DNA of 64,000 nucleotides from Gordionus sp. m RMFG-2023 (lineage: Eukaryota > Nematomorpha > Gordioida > Chordodea > Parachordodidae). The notes beneath the pieces were generated by a model. The model had not been told where the DNA came from. It made no database searches and saw only the letters and a program-made list of their open reading frames with translations. Location of the stretch: positions 40,566,569 through 40,630,568 of the forward strand of contig NC_088776.1 in NCBI RefSeq assembly GCF_954871325.1, given 5' to 3'. Each line of letters starts with the position of its first letter. Within the stretch, counting starts at the first letter, position 1. The translations under genes and the position numbers were made by a program. Shown here piece by piece: positions 23,377 to 35,136 of this stretch.

Positions 23377-24934
23377 CAGAGACCTGCAGGCCCGGCCCTA
23401 AGCCCGGCCCGGGCAGGGCCGGGCCGTATTTTAAATTTTTCAAATATACTCGGGCCGGGCCTAAAAAATTTTTTTTTAAATATATCCGGGCCGGGCCTAA
23501 GATTGTTAAACCCGGGCCGGGCCTTAATATTTTTTATAAAAATTTTTACATTATGAGTTAATGGTTATAAGATTATATTATATTATAGTTATGATTAATA
23601 TAATATTGGGTGATGGTTAACACACCTAACACCCATAGATCGATCTAATTATTAATTTCCTGCAAATTTATTCAAAGTATTAATATATTTTTTTATAATT
23701 CATATCTAAATTTTTACAACATATTTTACCAAAACAATCAAATAAAGGAATATCTTAAATAAGCCCCAATATTCAAGTATTAATAATATATTTTTTATAA
23801 TTCATATCTAAATTTTTAGAATATTTACCAAAACAATCAAATAAAGGAATATCATGTCACAAAATACTAATGATATAATGAATAAAATTAAAAATAATAT
23901 TTATTCTTTTAGAAATACAAATAATAATTTAAAATCTGAAATATGGACTAAATTTAACATCATCATAGATGAAAATAAAAAAAACATTGGCTACGTACAA
24001 TGTAAGAATTGTTTAAGTATATTATCTTATAATTATAAACATGGTACATCCTAAAAAGACATAAATGTGATGGTAAATCCATGAAAATTAATTATTTTTT
24101 TTACACCTGAAAAACCAACCTATAAATGTAATATAAAATATTAAAAAATTATAAAATAAATTATATTAATATTGTGCAATTAGATTATATTTTCAAAATA
24201 CTATTTATTATACATGCATTTTTTTAAATAGCGATTTATTTTTATTTTATAAATTAAATAGTAAATTAAATACAATATATTATATTCTCAAAATATTTTC
24301 CATTTTTATAAATTAAATATTAGTTTTATTTTTTTTAAATGCAATATAAAATATAGTATATGCTCAAAATATTATTACCATTTATATGAATATTAGTTTT
24401 ATTTTTATAAATGCAAAAAATATAGTATGTGCTCAAAATATCCATTTTTATAAATAACAGTTTTATAATTTTTATAAATTCAATATAATATTCTCTAAAT
24501 ATTAGCTTTTTTCATGTATTTTTTAAATAATAAGCGATAATACTCGCTGAAAAATATGGTAAAATACCTCATAGGTGAATTTATCCGGGCCGGGCCTGAA
24601 ATTAAAATATCCGGGCCGGCCTGAAATTTTTTTTTAAAAAATATCCGGGCCTGAAATTTAAAAAATATCCGGGCCGGCCTGAAATTTTTTTTTTAAAAAA
24701 TATCCGGGCCGGGCCTTAAATTTTTAAATCCGGGCCGGGCAGTAAAAAATTTTTTTTAAACTTAACCGGGCCGGGCCGTAAAAAAATTTTTTTAAATTAT
24801 ATCCGGGCCGGGTCTTAAATCTTTAAATCCGGGCCGGACCGGGCCGTAAAAAAATTTTTTTAAAAATATCCGGGCCGGCCTAAAAAATTTAAAACCGGGC
24901 CGGGCCGTGCAAATGGTGCCTCTGCAGGTCTTTG
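23377..24934 (+). mobile_element. hAT transposon, GGGCCGGGCC family, internally deleted
   Basis: The ends are inverted repeats: CAGAGACCTGCAG on the left and CAAAGACCTGCAG read inward from the right. The 8-bp flanks are both ATATATAT (23369-23376, 24935-24942); this is identical, though low in complexity. Arrays of CCGGGCCGGGCCT-type motifs separated by A/T runs fill about 150 bp at the left and 330 bp at the right. Only a BED-finger remnant is encoded. It is a non-autonomous derivative related to 9162-9555 and 35137-35464. Confidence 0.8.
23854..24054 (+). pseudogene. BED zinc finger remnant inside hAT
   Basis: The 66-codon frame contains SEIWTKFNIIIDENKKNIGY and VQCKNCLSILSYNYKHGTS, followed in another frame by KRHKCD. 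This is a BED-type DNA-binding finger (W...F, C-x2-C, H-x3-5-C), the N-terminus of a hAT transposase. The rest of the enzyme is missing. Confidence 0.7.
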
Positions 24935-25077
24935 ATATATATAGATTTTCATTATAAATTATTAAATATAAAAATTTTTTGGCGATCGTATGAAATTCCC
25001 AGGGTATATTCTCTTCAGAATAGATCTGATAAAATCAAATTTATCAAGGAAATTAAAAACACGCACTAAAATCAGAT

Positions 25078-26000
25078 CAGAGAGCTACAGGCCTGGCCTT
25101 AAACCTGATTCGAATGCCTGGGCCGAAAATTTTATTTTTTAAAAAATGGGCTGGGCTATAAAAAAATTTTAAATACCCGGGCCGGGCCATATATTTTATA
25201 AAAATCATTTTTATAATTTTAACAGGCAGAATTTTTTTTAAGATTTTTCCTTCCATTTCGTCTAAATCAAAAAATAAAAATGTTTTATAATAATATATTA
25301 AATAAAATAACAAAATTTTCGAATCTTTTCTATTCTTAAAAAAACAAGCCATATGCCATCATATAATTCAAAATATTAAATTTTTTTTACTTAATTTTTT
25401 TTACTTAAAATATAATATTATAAATATAATATTTTTATTACTTTTAAAATATAATAGAAGTGACTAAATTTAAATATTATGCTTACATTAAACAAAAATT
25501 ATTAGTTATTTGATTAATATAAATATTTATTAAACATTTAAAAATAGATTAAGGACTTATAAAATTAATAAAGCATATAGTTGCAAAATAGGCATTTTTA
25601 AAATATTTATTACAAGGTTTTACAATGGATTTGATTATATAATAAATAGTTAATTTAATTTTAAATATTTTATATTAAGGAAATCATACATTATGCCAAA
25701 TTTAGACGGAGAAGAAATCGAAGAATATTTACAGATCCGGTTGCTCAAACCTCTGTTGATATTATAGATTGGTGGTCTCGAAACGCTAATCGTTTTCCAA
25801 AGCTGTCGACAATGGCCAAGGATTATTTATGCGAAAGCAAGCGAACGTATTTTTTCTCGAGCCTGCGCAACCATTACTAAGAGGAATAGGATGTCAGCCA
25901 CAACGTTAAAATAATGCCTATGTATAAATTCATGGGATGTTAATGTTTTAAATTTGCGTGACTAATTTTTTGTATAATTTGATTTTTCCATTATTTGTTA
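25078..26000 (+). mobile_element. hAT relic, GGCCTGGCC family
   Basis: The left end is CAGAGAGCTACAGGCCTGGCC-like, with GGGCCGGGCC motifs to about 25190. A transposase C-terminal fragment follows at 25690-25965. No right end was seen. It is probably a truncated relative of the 23377-24934 element. Confidence 0.5.
25690..25965 (+). pseudogene. hAT transposase C-terminal fragment
   Basis: Plus-strand frames encode DIIDWWSRNANRFPKLSTMA and, in another frame, SERIFSRACATITKRNRMSA. Both belong to the hAT dimerisation domain (ilxWW..n...fP.Ls.mA ... SER.FS.a...t..R..l). A frame change lies between the two blocks. The catalytic part is absent. Confidence 0.75.
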
Positions 26001-27237
26001 TTTGATTTATGCATATAATTTTTATTTTTTATTTATGAAAATAATAAAGATATGATAATGTGCCTTATATATTTTGCATTTGTAAATTTTTACTTATAAA
26101 ATATAAGAGTCTACTTGCGATAAATGAATAATTTTATAAATATATCATTTTTAAATTAAAAAAGTTATTATTTCAAAAAATAAAGGGGGGGGGGGGTAAA
26201 AATTTTTTAATTCCTAATTAGTAGTATCTATGAAGATCTAAATGTTTTCCTAATTTTTTCTATGATATTCATTCTTAAGTATGAATATTTGGATTTTGTA
26301 TAAGTCATCCACACAATTACCAAAGAAAAAAAATCAATTAAAATTATATTTTATAATGATGCATTAGTGGTAGAAAGTATTTAGGGGGTTTAGCAAGGCC
26401 CGCTAACAATCGCTTTAACAATCGTGATATGTAAACAAAATATTTGTAAAACTCAGAAATTATGAAAAATAATTTAAAATTTGTCAAGAATTATATTCAT
26501 GATCTTAAATCAAATAATTATTAAAATCTTGTGTTTCAAATCAAATTTCATATAAAAAATTTATAGTAGTTACATATTACTTAATATTTTTATAAGATTA
26601 GGAAAAATATATGTATCTGAATGTCTTAAATTTAAAAATGAGTTCCTTGCTCAATTTGCCCTGTATTTTCCTATTATCTACCAATCCTTTAAAATTTCAA
26701 ATGATATACCACTCATATCTAATACCAAATATTATAAACTAAGTTCAAGTTTAAAAAAAAAGAATAAAATATAATAGCAGTATCAATATTAGAGGTTTAG
26801 AAATATTTTTCTAATTATAAAAACTTTTACTAGTCTGAAAATAAGTATAATTTTTTTTATATTTCTAGATTTTTAAGGGTGGAGTCAAAAAGTAATGAAA
26901 GAAAAAATTTCTTACTGAATCCAAATATTTTATAACATCTTTCCAATATCAAAATTTTTTAAATAGGCTTAAAACAATTTTAAATAAAATTTTCCTCATT
27001 GGAATAAAATATAATTGCAGTGACACCTTATTACTAGATCCAATGGTTTTAGAAAATCTTTAAATATCCAAAAATTTTTACAAGACTTTAATAAATAAAA
27101 TGTTTTTTTAATTTTTACATTTCAAGCGTGGTGTTAAAAAAAATGGCAATAGAAATTTCTTTATAAAAATAAAATTTTAGAACTATATAATATTAAAAAC
27201 CACTAAAATTAAAAGAAAGTTTTAAAAAAACTTAAAG
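26001..27237. other. AT-rich intergenic DNA
   Basis: No gene was recognised. A G-run occurs at about 26186-26197, and GGGGGTTTAGCAAGGCCC at about 26385 faintly resembles the GC-rich interior of the element at 361-1256. Confidence 0.4.
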
Positions 27238-27965
27238 ATGACGATTATGACAATTGTTACTTTTCTAAGGTACATATTCTGAAAATTTAATTTAACATGT
27301 TTACAATATATATTTTTACCTATTTGCTTCAAAAAATTCGAAAAAACTTAAAAATGACGATTATGACAATTGTCACTTTTCTAAGGTACATATTCACTGA
27401 AAATTTAATTTAGCATGTTTACAATATATATTTTTAACTATTTGCTTCAAAAAAATTCGAAAAAACTTAAAAATGACGATTATGACAATTGTCACTTTTC
27501 TAAGGTACATATTCACTGAAAATTTAATTTAACATGTTTACAATATTTATTTTTACCTATTTGCTTCAAAAAAATTCGAAAAAACTTAAAGATGACGATT
27601 ATGACAATTGTCACCATTCTAAGGTACATATTCACTGAAAATTTAATTTAACATGTTTATAATATATATTTTTACCTATTTGCTTTAAAAAAATTCGAAA
27701 AAACTTAAAAATGACGATTATGACAATTGTCACTTTTCTAAGGTACATATTCACTGAAAATTTAATTTAACGTGTTCACAACATATGTTTTTACCTATTT
27801 ACTTCAAAAAAATTCTAAAAAACTTAAAAATGACGATTATGACAATTATCACTTTTCTAAGGTACATATTCACTGAAAATTTAATTTAACATGTTTACAA
27901 CATTTATTTTTACCTATTTGCTTCAAAAAAATTCGAAAAAACTAAAAAATGACGATTATGACAAA
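27238..27965 (-). repeat. 119-bp minisatellite, right cluster (about 6 units)
   Basis: The landmark ATGACGATTATG recurs at 27238, 27354, 27473, 27592, 27711, 27830 and 27949, a period of 119 bp after a first unit of 116. Units contain GACAATTGTCA, CTAAGGTACATATTC and ACCTATTTGCTTC and differ by a few bases. The array is the reverse complement of 19881-20290. Confidence 0.92.
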
Positions 27966-28257
27966 TTTTAACGCAGACCCAACAAGCCGACCCAACAAGC
28001 CAACTCATCGGGTCGCCCCATGGGTCTGCTCATCGGGTCGGCCCAATGGGTCGGCTCATGAGGCCCATTGGGTCGGCTCATGAGGCCCATTGGGTCGGCT
28101 CATGAGGCCCATTGGGTCGGCTCATGAGGCCCATTGGGTCGGGTCGGGTCTGATCTATGGCTAAATGGGTTCGCTCGGGTTTAAGGTCGTTTTTTTCAGC
28201 TCAAACCTTGCTGGGTTTTCGGCCAAGCCGACCCGACCCAGCAATTTAACAACACTA
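27966..28257 (-). mobile_element. hAT end cluster C, right copy
   Basis: After the minisatellite come CCGACCCAACAAG motifs, then a run of 25-bp units containing GGGTCGGCTCATGAGGCC (28025-28140, about four copies), then CCAAGCCGACCCGACCCAGC and the terminal motif TTTAACAACACTA ending at 28257. This mirrors the cluster at 19659-20439. It is the best-defined end of this family. Confidence 0.6.
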
Positions 28258-28879
28258 AGTTAGAGCTTCTTCTTAGATGATATGATGGAAGCTAGATAAG
28301 TAATCGAGAAAATTATTGTGATATATTAGATTTCTAAAAAATTATCTTCCATTTTTAATAATATATAAAGGACTACACAGTTGATCATTATTGCTTATCT
28401 AAAATATGAAATCATATGCTCTTAGCAGCTTAGTAATAATCTTAAATTACATAGCCAAACAAATAATAGATGCTGGTTAATTTGCAGTCATAGCATTACA
28501 CTCACGATGTTAACTCATATAAGAATTTATTATGCTAAATAAATGATAAAACAAAAAACACTAAAAATTTTAGGAGAAAATATGCAAAATATTGAAGTCT
28601 TGAGTTATTTAATAGGCTAGGATGCCATATTAGAAATGAAACATTTTGTAACTATAAAATAAGAACCAGAGTGATATGATGAAAGCAATTAAGATTTTAT
28701 ATGTTAGTGTTGCACCACCTCTAGTTGGTATATTATATCTTAAAATAATAGTAGTTTGTAATAATAACAAAAATATATCGTATTAAAAATTTAACTCGTA
28801 CCTGTTTTTCAAGAAGAAAAAATAGCTTTCCTAAAAGCATGTAAAAAAGAGTAGAAAAAATATCTAATTTATTACATCT
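28258..28879. other. AT-rich intergenic DNA
   Basis: No gene or repeat end was recognised. Confidence 0.4.
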
Positions 28880-29552
28880 TTTGTGGGATGAATAATAAGA
28901 TGTTTAATTTTTAATAATATACTTAAATAAATAGATGGCATTAAAGAATTAATTGCAAATTATTACTTATATTTATTATCAAAAGCATTTATAAAATTTA
29001 TTAAAATTTTAACTGTAATTTATTATATAACTGTCGTCTGTAAAAGTGACATTTAACCTAATATTTTATAACCTGGTTATTAAATTTAAAAATGAATAAT
29101 AACGTTGATTAGTGATTTTGAACTCGGCTAATTACAAAATTAAATTTGTTAATTTTCAATTAATAAATGATGATATTGGTTATGTAATAATTTTAATAAT
29201 AAAAGTCAATTAAGCTTCAAGTGAGTGATGTTGATATTTTATTTTTATTACAGAATTTGATTGCAAGCTGACAGTGAAAATATAATTTATATGTATTTAT
29301 CTAATCTAATAATTAAAATAATATTCATTTAATAAATATTCAGATAGTCTTATTAATTTTTAAATAATAAAATTTAATCTATATATTACTTAATAGAATT
29401 ATAAAATAAATCATTCAGGGGGCAATCAAAAAAATTTATTCTTAGTTCAAGAGATATTAAGGAGCCATTAAAAAAATATTTTTTTGGTTTCAGAGGGCTA
29501 TTCAAATTCAGGAGGCTCGAGCCCCAGTGCGCCCTCTCCTAGTGACGCCACT
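28880..29552 (+). repeat. Dispersed AT-rich repeat, copy C
   Basis: The stretch around 28900-29070 matches copy A at 16440-16590 in the same orientation (GGGATGAATAATA, AAATAGATGGCATTAAAGAATTAATTG, GTCTGTAAAAGTGACATTTAACC). At 29538-29552 CTAGTGACGCCACTG looks like a hAT-type right end. Whether that end belongs to this repeat or to an adjacent one is not settled. Confidence 0.5.
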
Positions 29553-29917
29553 GAAACGAAATATAATAATATAAATATGTAATATATTTTTAAGAAAAAA
29601 TTAAAATAAGTAAACTATTGATAATGTAATGGTCTGTTGATAGTGAGCTTGATGCAATAATAATATATCGTTGCGCACGGCTCATAATCTATAGCATTTG
29701 ACTAATCTCGCATCTGCCACAAAAGGTTTGGTCTTACAAAATCGAAGCATAGAAGTGAGACAAAATAAAAATAATTTCTCTTTTTATATTGCTAATAATA
29801 TAATATAATATCATAAAATACGAATATTGGTTGATAATTATATTAAAATTTACTTCTAATTCGGTTTTTAACATATTTGTATTTTGGTCCAATATATAAA
29901 AATCAGGGATGTGAACC

Positions 29918-30493
29918 CAGCGTCTACATGAGCGGGAGGGGTAGGAACAGTTTGCATCCTATTTTTTTGAGGGGGGTAGGGGATAGGCTGCTTTAATTGG
30001 GGTAGGATAAATTTTTTGGGGGGTATCTATTAAATTTTTAAATGAAATAGGACAAAATTTATTGCTGTAAAAATTAATACTTTATTATAGAATTATTATA
30101 ATACAATTCATCGACCAAATCTATATATTACAAACAATCATACACATTGTTTTCCAAATAAAACTTTCTGCTATCCTTTTAAATTTAATTTAAAAGGTTT
30201 CGATATTTCAGCAAGCTCATAATGCCATAATAATAAATTCATTGTAAATAATGGAGGTTTTAATTGAATTTATTATCTAAAATGTATATTCATAAAATAT
30301 CGATAGTTAGTAGTAGAGATAGATTAATTTAAGTTACCCTAGATAAATTCTCTAAAAAGAGTATCAATAAATTAAAAAGGTGAAAATAATAATCGACAGA
30401 CACCGCCTCCGAAGGCAGCTAATTTTTTAGGGGGTAGGCAAAGGTTTTTGAAGGGGGTTTGCATCCAGTGAAAATCCTGTCATGTAGACGCTG
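29918..30493. mobile_element. hAT MITE nested in a hAT, perfect TIR and TSD
   Basis: This 576-bp insertion has a perfect 14-bp inverted repeat CAGCGTCTACATGA and a perfect 8-bp duplication TGTGAACC (29910-29917, 30494-30501) made from the host element's own end sequence. G-rich blocks lie inside both ends. The copy at 15180-15704 is in the opposite orientation, and a decayed end is at about 40690-40810. Confidence 0.93.
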
Positions 30494-30849
30494 TGTGAAC
30501 CCAAACCCTGAACTCCCGTATTTTGGCTGAACCCGGACCCTTTTTAAAAGTGGAGGGTCCAAGGGTTCTAGGTGTCATAAAAATTTTTAAAAATATAAAT
30601 ATTCTTTTAAAAAATAATATAAATTTTTTAAAATTTTATTAACTTTTTTTGTGGAATCATTTATTTTATCTTCGCGTTTTTCTTTCAATTTTCTTCCTGG
30701 ACTTCCATTTTATTAAGAGATTGATATCATAAATTATTTTCCAGTTTTATTATGTAAATTTATTAATATGCTATGTTATAGAAATACGTTGATTATTTTA
30801 AAAGTGAATTATTTTGTAGTACAAGTAATAATATTTTAATTTAAATGAT

Positions 30850-31500
30850 AATGCACAACACGTTGGTCATCAATTTCTATGATGCTAGAACGATTATTTT
30901 TTGAAAGATTTCTGTAATGATTTTATTATAGGAGCATGTGAAGTCTTTTGTCGGGAGATGATTGGTGCCAAATAAAGGACCTTACTAGTGTATTAGTTCC
31001 TTTAAAATAACAATATTAAGATTACAATCACATCAATTATGTTTATTTGATTTTAAGGAATATGGATTAGATGCCGATTAGATTTTAAAAAAACTACAGT
31101 CCTTTTTATACGAAATATTAGGAAAAATGTTCGAAAGCAACAATATTTTCAAAATAGTGTTGTATATGCTTCTATATATTTAGACCCTGATATCAAGTTT
31201 TATTGAGTATTGAGCAAAAACAAATGGCTAAAGACCATTTTAAGGATTTATGGCATAAGCAAAACTCCATTATTTACAATATATTGTAGGCTACGACAAT
31301 ATCTATTGGTTGTAGTTATAATAATGATAATAATAATAGGAACATTGATGATCTTGAAATTTTACTTTTAAATAGAGAAAAAAAATCAAATTATCATCAG
31401 ATAGAAAGGAGGATCAAAAAATGCCTATTGCATCTTTAATACAAAAGTTCTCAGAAGTTAAAAGAAAATATTTTAAAATTCTAGAAAGAAAATTCTTCAA
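30850..31500 (+). pseudogene. Decayed hAT transposase
   Basis: Short blocks such as LKDFCNDFI, GIWIRCRLDF and FQNSVVYASIYLDP occur in changing frames and match the transposase fragments at 22383-23053. Many stops and shifts separate them. This is an inactive remnant within 29904-31915. Confidence 0.7.
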
Positions 31501-31923
31501 TATATCCAGAATTATATATCTTATCTAGAATCTTCATGGCTATACTGGCGATACAATAATTTTATAAAGATAACTATTTATTTTAGGTAAGGGTAAAACG
31601 TGAATTTTCATCTCATATATATAGTATATTTTATGTGGAAATCTCAAGGATGATATTTTAGAAGATATTATGATTGTGCGAGAATAAAACATTTAAAATA
31701 TAAATATTTCATTTTAAAATTTTTCATTTGTAAATTAAGAATATGTATATATTGAAGTATAATAATAAATGAATAAAAAAAAACTTATTTTGAGTCATTA
31801 TTTTTATGTTCCCTGAACCCGGATCCGAACCCTGGACCCGGGTTCTTTTAAATTTTATTTTTGTATCCCAACCCGGACCTGGACATTTTTTTTTGTTGAA
31901 GGGTTCACATCCCTGATAAAAAT

Positions 31924-32391
31924 CATAAATTATAAAAACAGAAAAAGAAGCAGAATTAGAATGATTAACTGTGTTATATATATAATTGCTAAATGATATA
32001 AAATGAGTATTATAAGAAATTATTAAATATTTACTCTTAAATCTGTTTTGAACATTTAGAAAGAAAAGGATATGCTGAAATTGTGATTAAGATTAATTTT
32101 CCATCAAGGTTAGCTTAACAATTTTCTTATTAATGGTGAATATTTGCCCAGATATTCAAGAATATCACTTAATTTTATTTCTTCTAAAAATTTCCTTGCT
32201 ACCTACACCATTAAAAAGGCTTCAATCCTGCCCAATATTTGCTCGCAGTCTATTTTTAATTATTTTTAATTTGCATAAAGATTTAATTCACAATTTACTT
32301 GTGAAAAAGATAAAGTGAGTAGATATTCATATAATATATTATATATAAATTTGTATATGTAGATGTATGCATATTATATCGACATAACGTT
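31924..32391. other. AT-rich intergenic DNA
   Basis: No gene was recognised. A plus-strand frame at 32133-32318 has no recognisable features. Confidence 0.35.
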
Positions 32392-32540
32392 TTATATACA
32401 CATATCAGATTGTTTGCATTTTATATTGCATTTGGTTAAAATATCTACATTGCAACTTTCTTTCATAGAATCTTGAAATTCTTCACTTTCACTGTCTGAC
32501 GTGTAACCACTATGATTGATAAAACGTACTCTTCTTTAAG
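32392..32540 (-). CDS. Possible short host exon, unrecognised
   Basis: A minus-strand frame reads RVRFINHSGYTSDSESEEF and continues to a TAA at 32392-32394. The acidic Ser/Glu segment and balanced codons look like real coding sequence, but no family is recognised and an in-frame stop lies just upstream. If genuine it is a last exon of a gene now cut by the LTR element that begins at 32648. Confidence 0.25.
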
Positions 32541-32647
32541 CCAATGAGTAAATTGCTAGCAGTTTATCCCTATCCACCTTTGCTAAGAAGAGATTCTTTT
32601 TAAAGACTCGTTTGTTATAATATCCCTATTAATTTTATCAAAACTAC

Positions 32648-32905
32648 TGTTGTGATGTCCTAATCGATCGCTATCTATTAACTAAAAGATTAATTTTTTT
32701 AAATTAACTTTAACGCGGACTCGTTTTGTAAAACTCAATAAAATTAACTCAATAATTCGATATAAATTACTTGATAGATTTTGTAAACTATATAAGCGTA
32801 GAAATTTTTTGTATTTTTAGTTAAAATATTTTATATATATTTTTATAAACAAAAATCTTAAATTTTTTTAGTTAAATCTTGTCTAACTCCTTGCCAACCT
32901 TAACA
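32648..32905 (+). repeat. 5' LTR of LTR element 2
   Basis: This 258-bp repeat starts TGTTGTGATG and ends CTTAACA. It lacks 17 bp present in the 3' copy but is otherwise almost the same. Confidence 0.92.
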
Positions 32906-32917
32906 TGGTGGCAGCGG
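32906..32917 (+). other. tRNA primer-binding site of LTR element 2
   Basis: TGGTGGCAGCGG follows the 5' LTR directly and equals the first 12 bases of the site in gypsy element 1. Confidence 0.75.
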
Positions 32918-34099
32918 AATTTACAATTTTAAAATCTTTTAAGTTTTTTTTTTTCTACAAAATATAATTTAGATCAAATGGATAAATCAACAATGAGGAG
33001 AATTGTTAAACTAGATATCAAACTAGACAAATCTATTATGGATAATGGAGTTGTTACAAATGGAAATGATTATTAAAATTGGGTTATGAATTATATAGAG
33101 TAAAACCAATGACGATAAAATATTCTAAATCCACGTAAAAAAAAGTTATTATAAAATTTCAATATAACTTAATAAAAAATTTAAATACAAATCAGTCACA
33201 ATGGACATATATGAATCACTGACGTATGCAGCGGGGGGGGGCAGGGAAACAAACCCCCCCCCCCCCCAAAGCCAAAAAATGCAGATGCCGGATTATATTT
33301 TTCAAAAATATTATTGTTAATATTAATTTACATATTTAATTACATTTATTTATCACATTCATCTACTAAGTTATTTTATCAATCAATTTCGATTTCAAGT
33401 TTTCCTTGGCGTAATTTACCTATTATTTTCAAATTTTAGTGGCGTAATATTTATCTAAATTTCTAGTTAAATAATAATTATCTCTGAAACTTGTCCAACA
33501 TGGAGAAAGAAATTGCAAGCTTGTCCAACGAGATCGAGTCTCCGCCATCAAGCAGTAACAGCTATTATCGAGTTAGAAGAGCCGATTATTAATGCTATTA
33601 CTGAAATATCACAATGGCTTGAAAGAAATATTTCCTCAGAAGCAAGAAAATTATTGGATTTAATACTTATTCCAAATTTTTTTCTCATTAGAATGTATTA
33701 TTTAATTATACAACTATTTTATGTAATACTTTTCAAAAACATAACATTGACTTGATTAAGAAGATGAGAATAGCGGAGAGCATTTTATTAGAACTCAAGG
33801 AAATTAGAGCTAATGTTGTTGAAGAATTTCATATTTTATATGTTATTGTTGAGTCAAAAGCAGAGCTATACCTGTTTAATATTTGTTCTCGACTTGCAGC
33901 ACGCAAGCTCATCGTCAAAACATTAATATAGGATCAGTAGAAGAGTATTATAAAACAAATGTCCCCTCTCCCAACCTTTTCCAAATGGTGATAGAAAAAA
34001 AATATAAAGATTTTTATCATGAAGTTGTTAAAATATCTTATGATGCCTTATTAGCTGAATAACTATGATTAAAAGATTAACTATGGTTGATACAGTCCC

Positions 34100-35075
34100 A
34101 AAATTACTTGTATTATATATACCTTAATATAAAAGCATGGTAATAATTTATTCCAAACAATTATAAGAAATTTATTTATAAAAAGTAAGTAGACATATAG
34201 TTGATTTTATTCTATTATATAGAATTAGTTATAAAATACTAGGTAAAATTCGACTTTTCAGACATATTTGACAGTTAGAGAATATATTACAGTTAATAAT
34301 TTAACAAATTTTACTAATCAATGCTCTTGATATTAAATATAGTAACAATTTGCATTCAATTATTTAACGCCATCTATTTATTTTAAGTAAAAATGATATT
34401 AAAATAAATCTTCATATTATTCATCCCACAATGTCTTTAAAAGATATTTTCTGATGTCCTTATCAATATTCTATAGTTTTCTGTAAAATATATAATTCGC
34501 TATATTGGTATAAATTACTTGATTGTCATTTGATAATTAGATATACTGTAAATCTACGACATATAATATTCCACTGTTTGTATTATGCTTTAATATTTTT
34601 TTAATTTATGATTTAATTTTATCAATAGTTTTATTATTATATTTTACTTTTATTAAGATAAATAAATTAAAATTACTCACTTTATAAAAAATTATATTTG
34701 ATATATTATATTATTTAGTAATTTTATGGATCTATTATTAATAATTATAATACATTTAACTTCTGTCTTAAGACTTATCTTTGGCTTATATTCCATTTAT
34801 TAAAAAACATTTTTGGTTCATTTTACATATTTATAAATTTATTTTCCCAAAAATCTATAAATTATGATGAATAGTTTTATATAAAATATCAACTTTTACA
34901 TTCTTTCTTTTAAAATATTATTTAAGATATATGCATACATATTTGAGGGTCAGGGAGTGGGGGGAGGACTAAGGGGGATATTTTTTATTAGCTAAAAATG
35001 ATATTTAAAAAAGTGATACATTTCTGAAGTCAGGGGGGGGGATTTCCCCTTGCCCCCCCCCTGGCTACGTCTATG
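34100..35075 (-). repeat. Dispersed AT-rich repeat, copy B
   Basis: This is the reverse complement of 15991-16720. It ends in CCCCCCCCTGGCTACGTCTATG-type sequence at 35075. Shared landmarks are TTCAATTATTTAACGCCATC and CGACATATAATATTCCACTG. It lies inside the hAT at 33217-35941. Confidence 0.7.
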
Positions 35076-35136
35076 TTATATATATATTAGCAGCTCTTTA
35101 GTAAACAGAGAACATTCTCTTTTTTAAGAAGAATAA

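Larger units (their letters stand above)
29904..31915 (+). mobile_element. hAT transposon with perfect 8-bp TSD
   Basis: The element starts CAGGGATGTGAACCC and ends GGGTTCACATCCCTG, a perfect 15-bp inverted repeat. It is flanked by identical 8-bp ATAAAAAT (29896-29903, 31916-31923). GAACCC and GGACCC-type motifs cluster inside both ends. The plus strand carries a badly decayed transposase matching the copy at 22039-23053. A MITE is inserted 14 bp inside the left end. Without it the element is about 1.43 kb, so it is also internally deleted. Confidence 0.93.

Noticed and set aside
25077-25352. 91-codon minus-strand frame as a gene
   Set aside because: It runs through the GGCCTGGCC-rich hAT end and has no recognisable domain.
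27238-27965. Regular repeats that could suggest a CRISPR array
   Set aside because: The 119-bp units are contiguous with no unique spacers, and the setting is plainly animal DNA with mobile elements.
19659-28257. One 8.6-kb hAT element from 19659 to 28257
   Set aside because: The two ends resemble each other only partly and the 8-bp flanks (CCCTGAGC and AGTTAGAG) do not match, so I list the two clusters separately.
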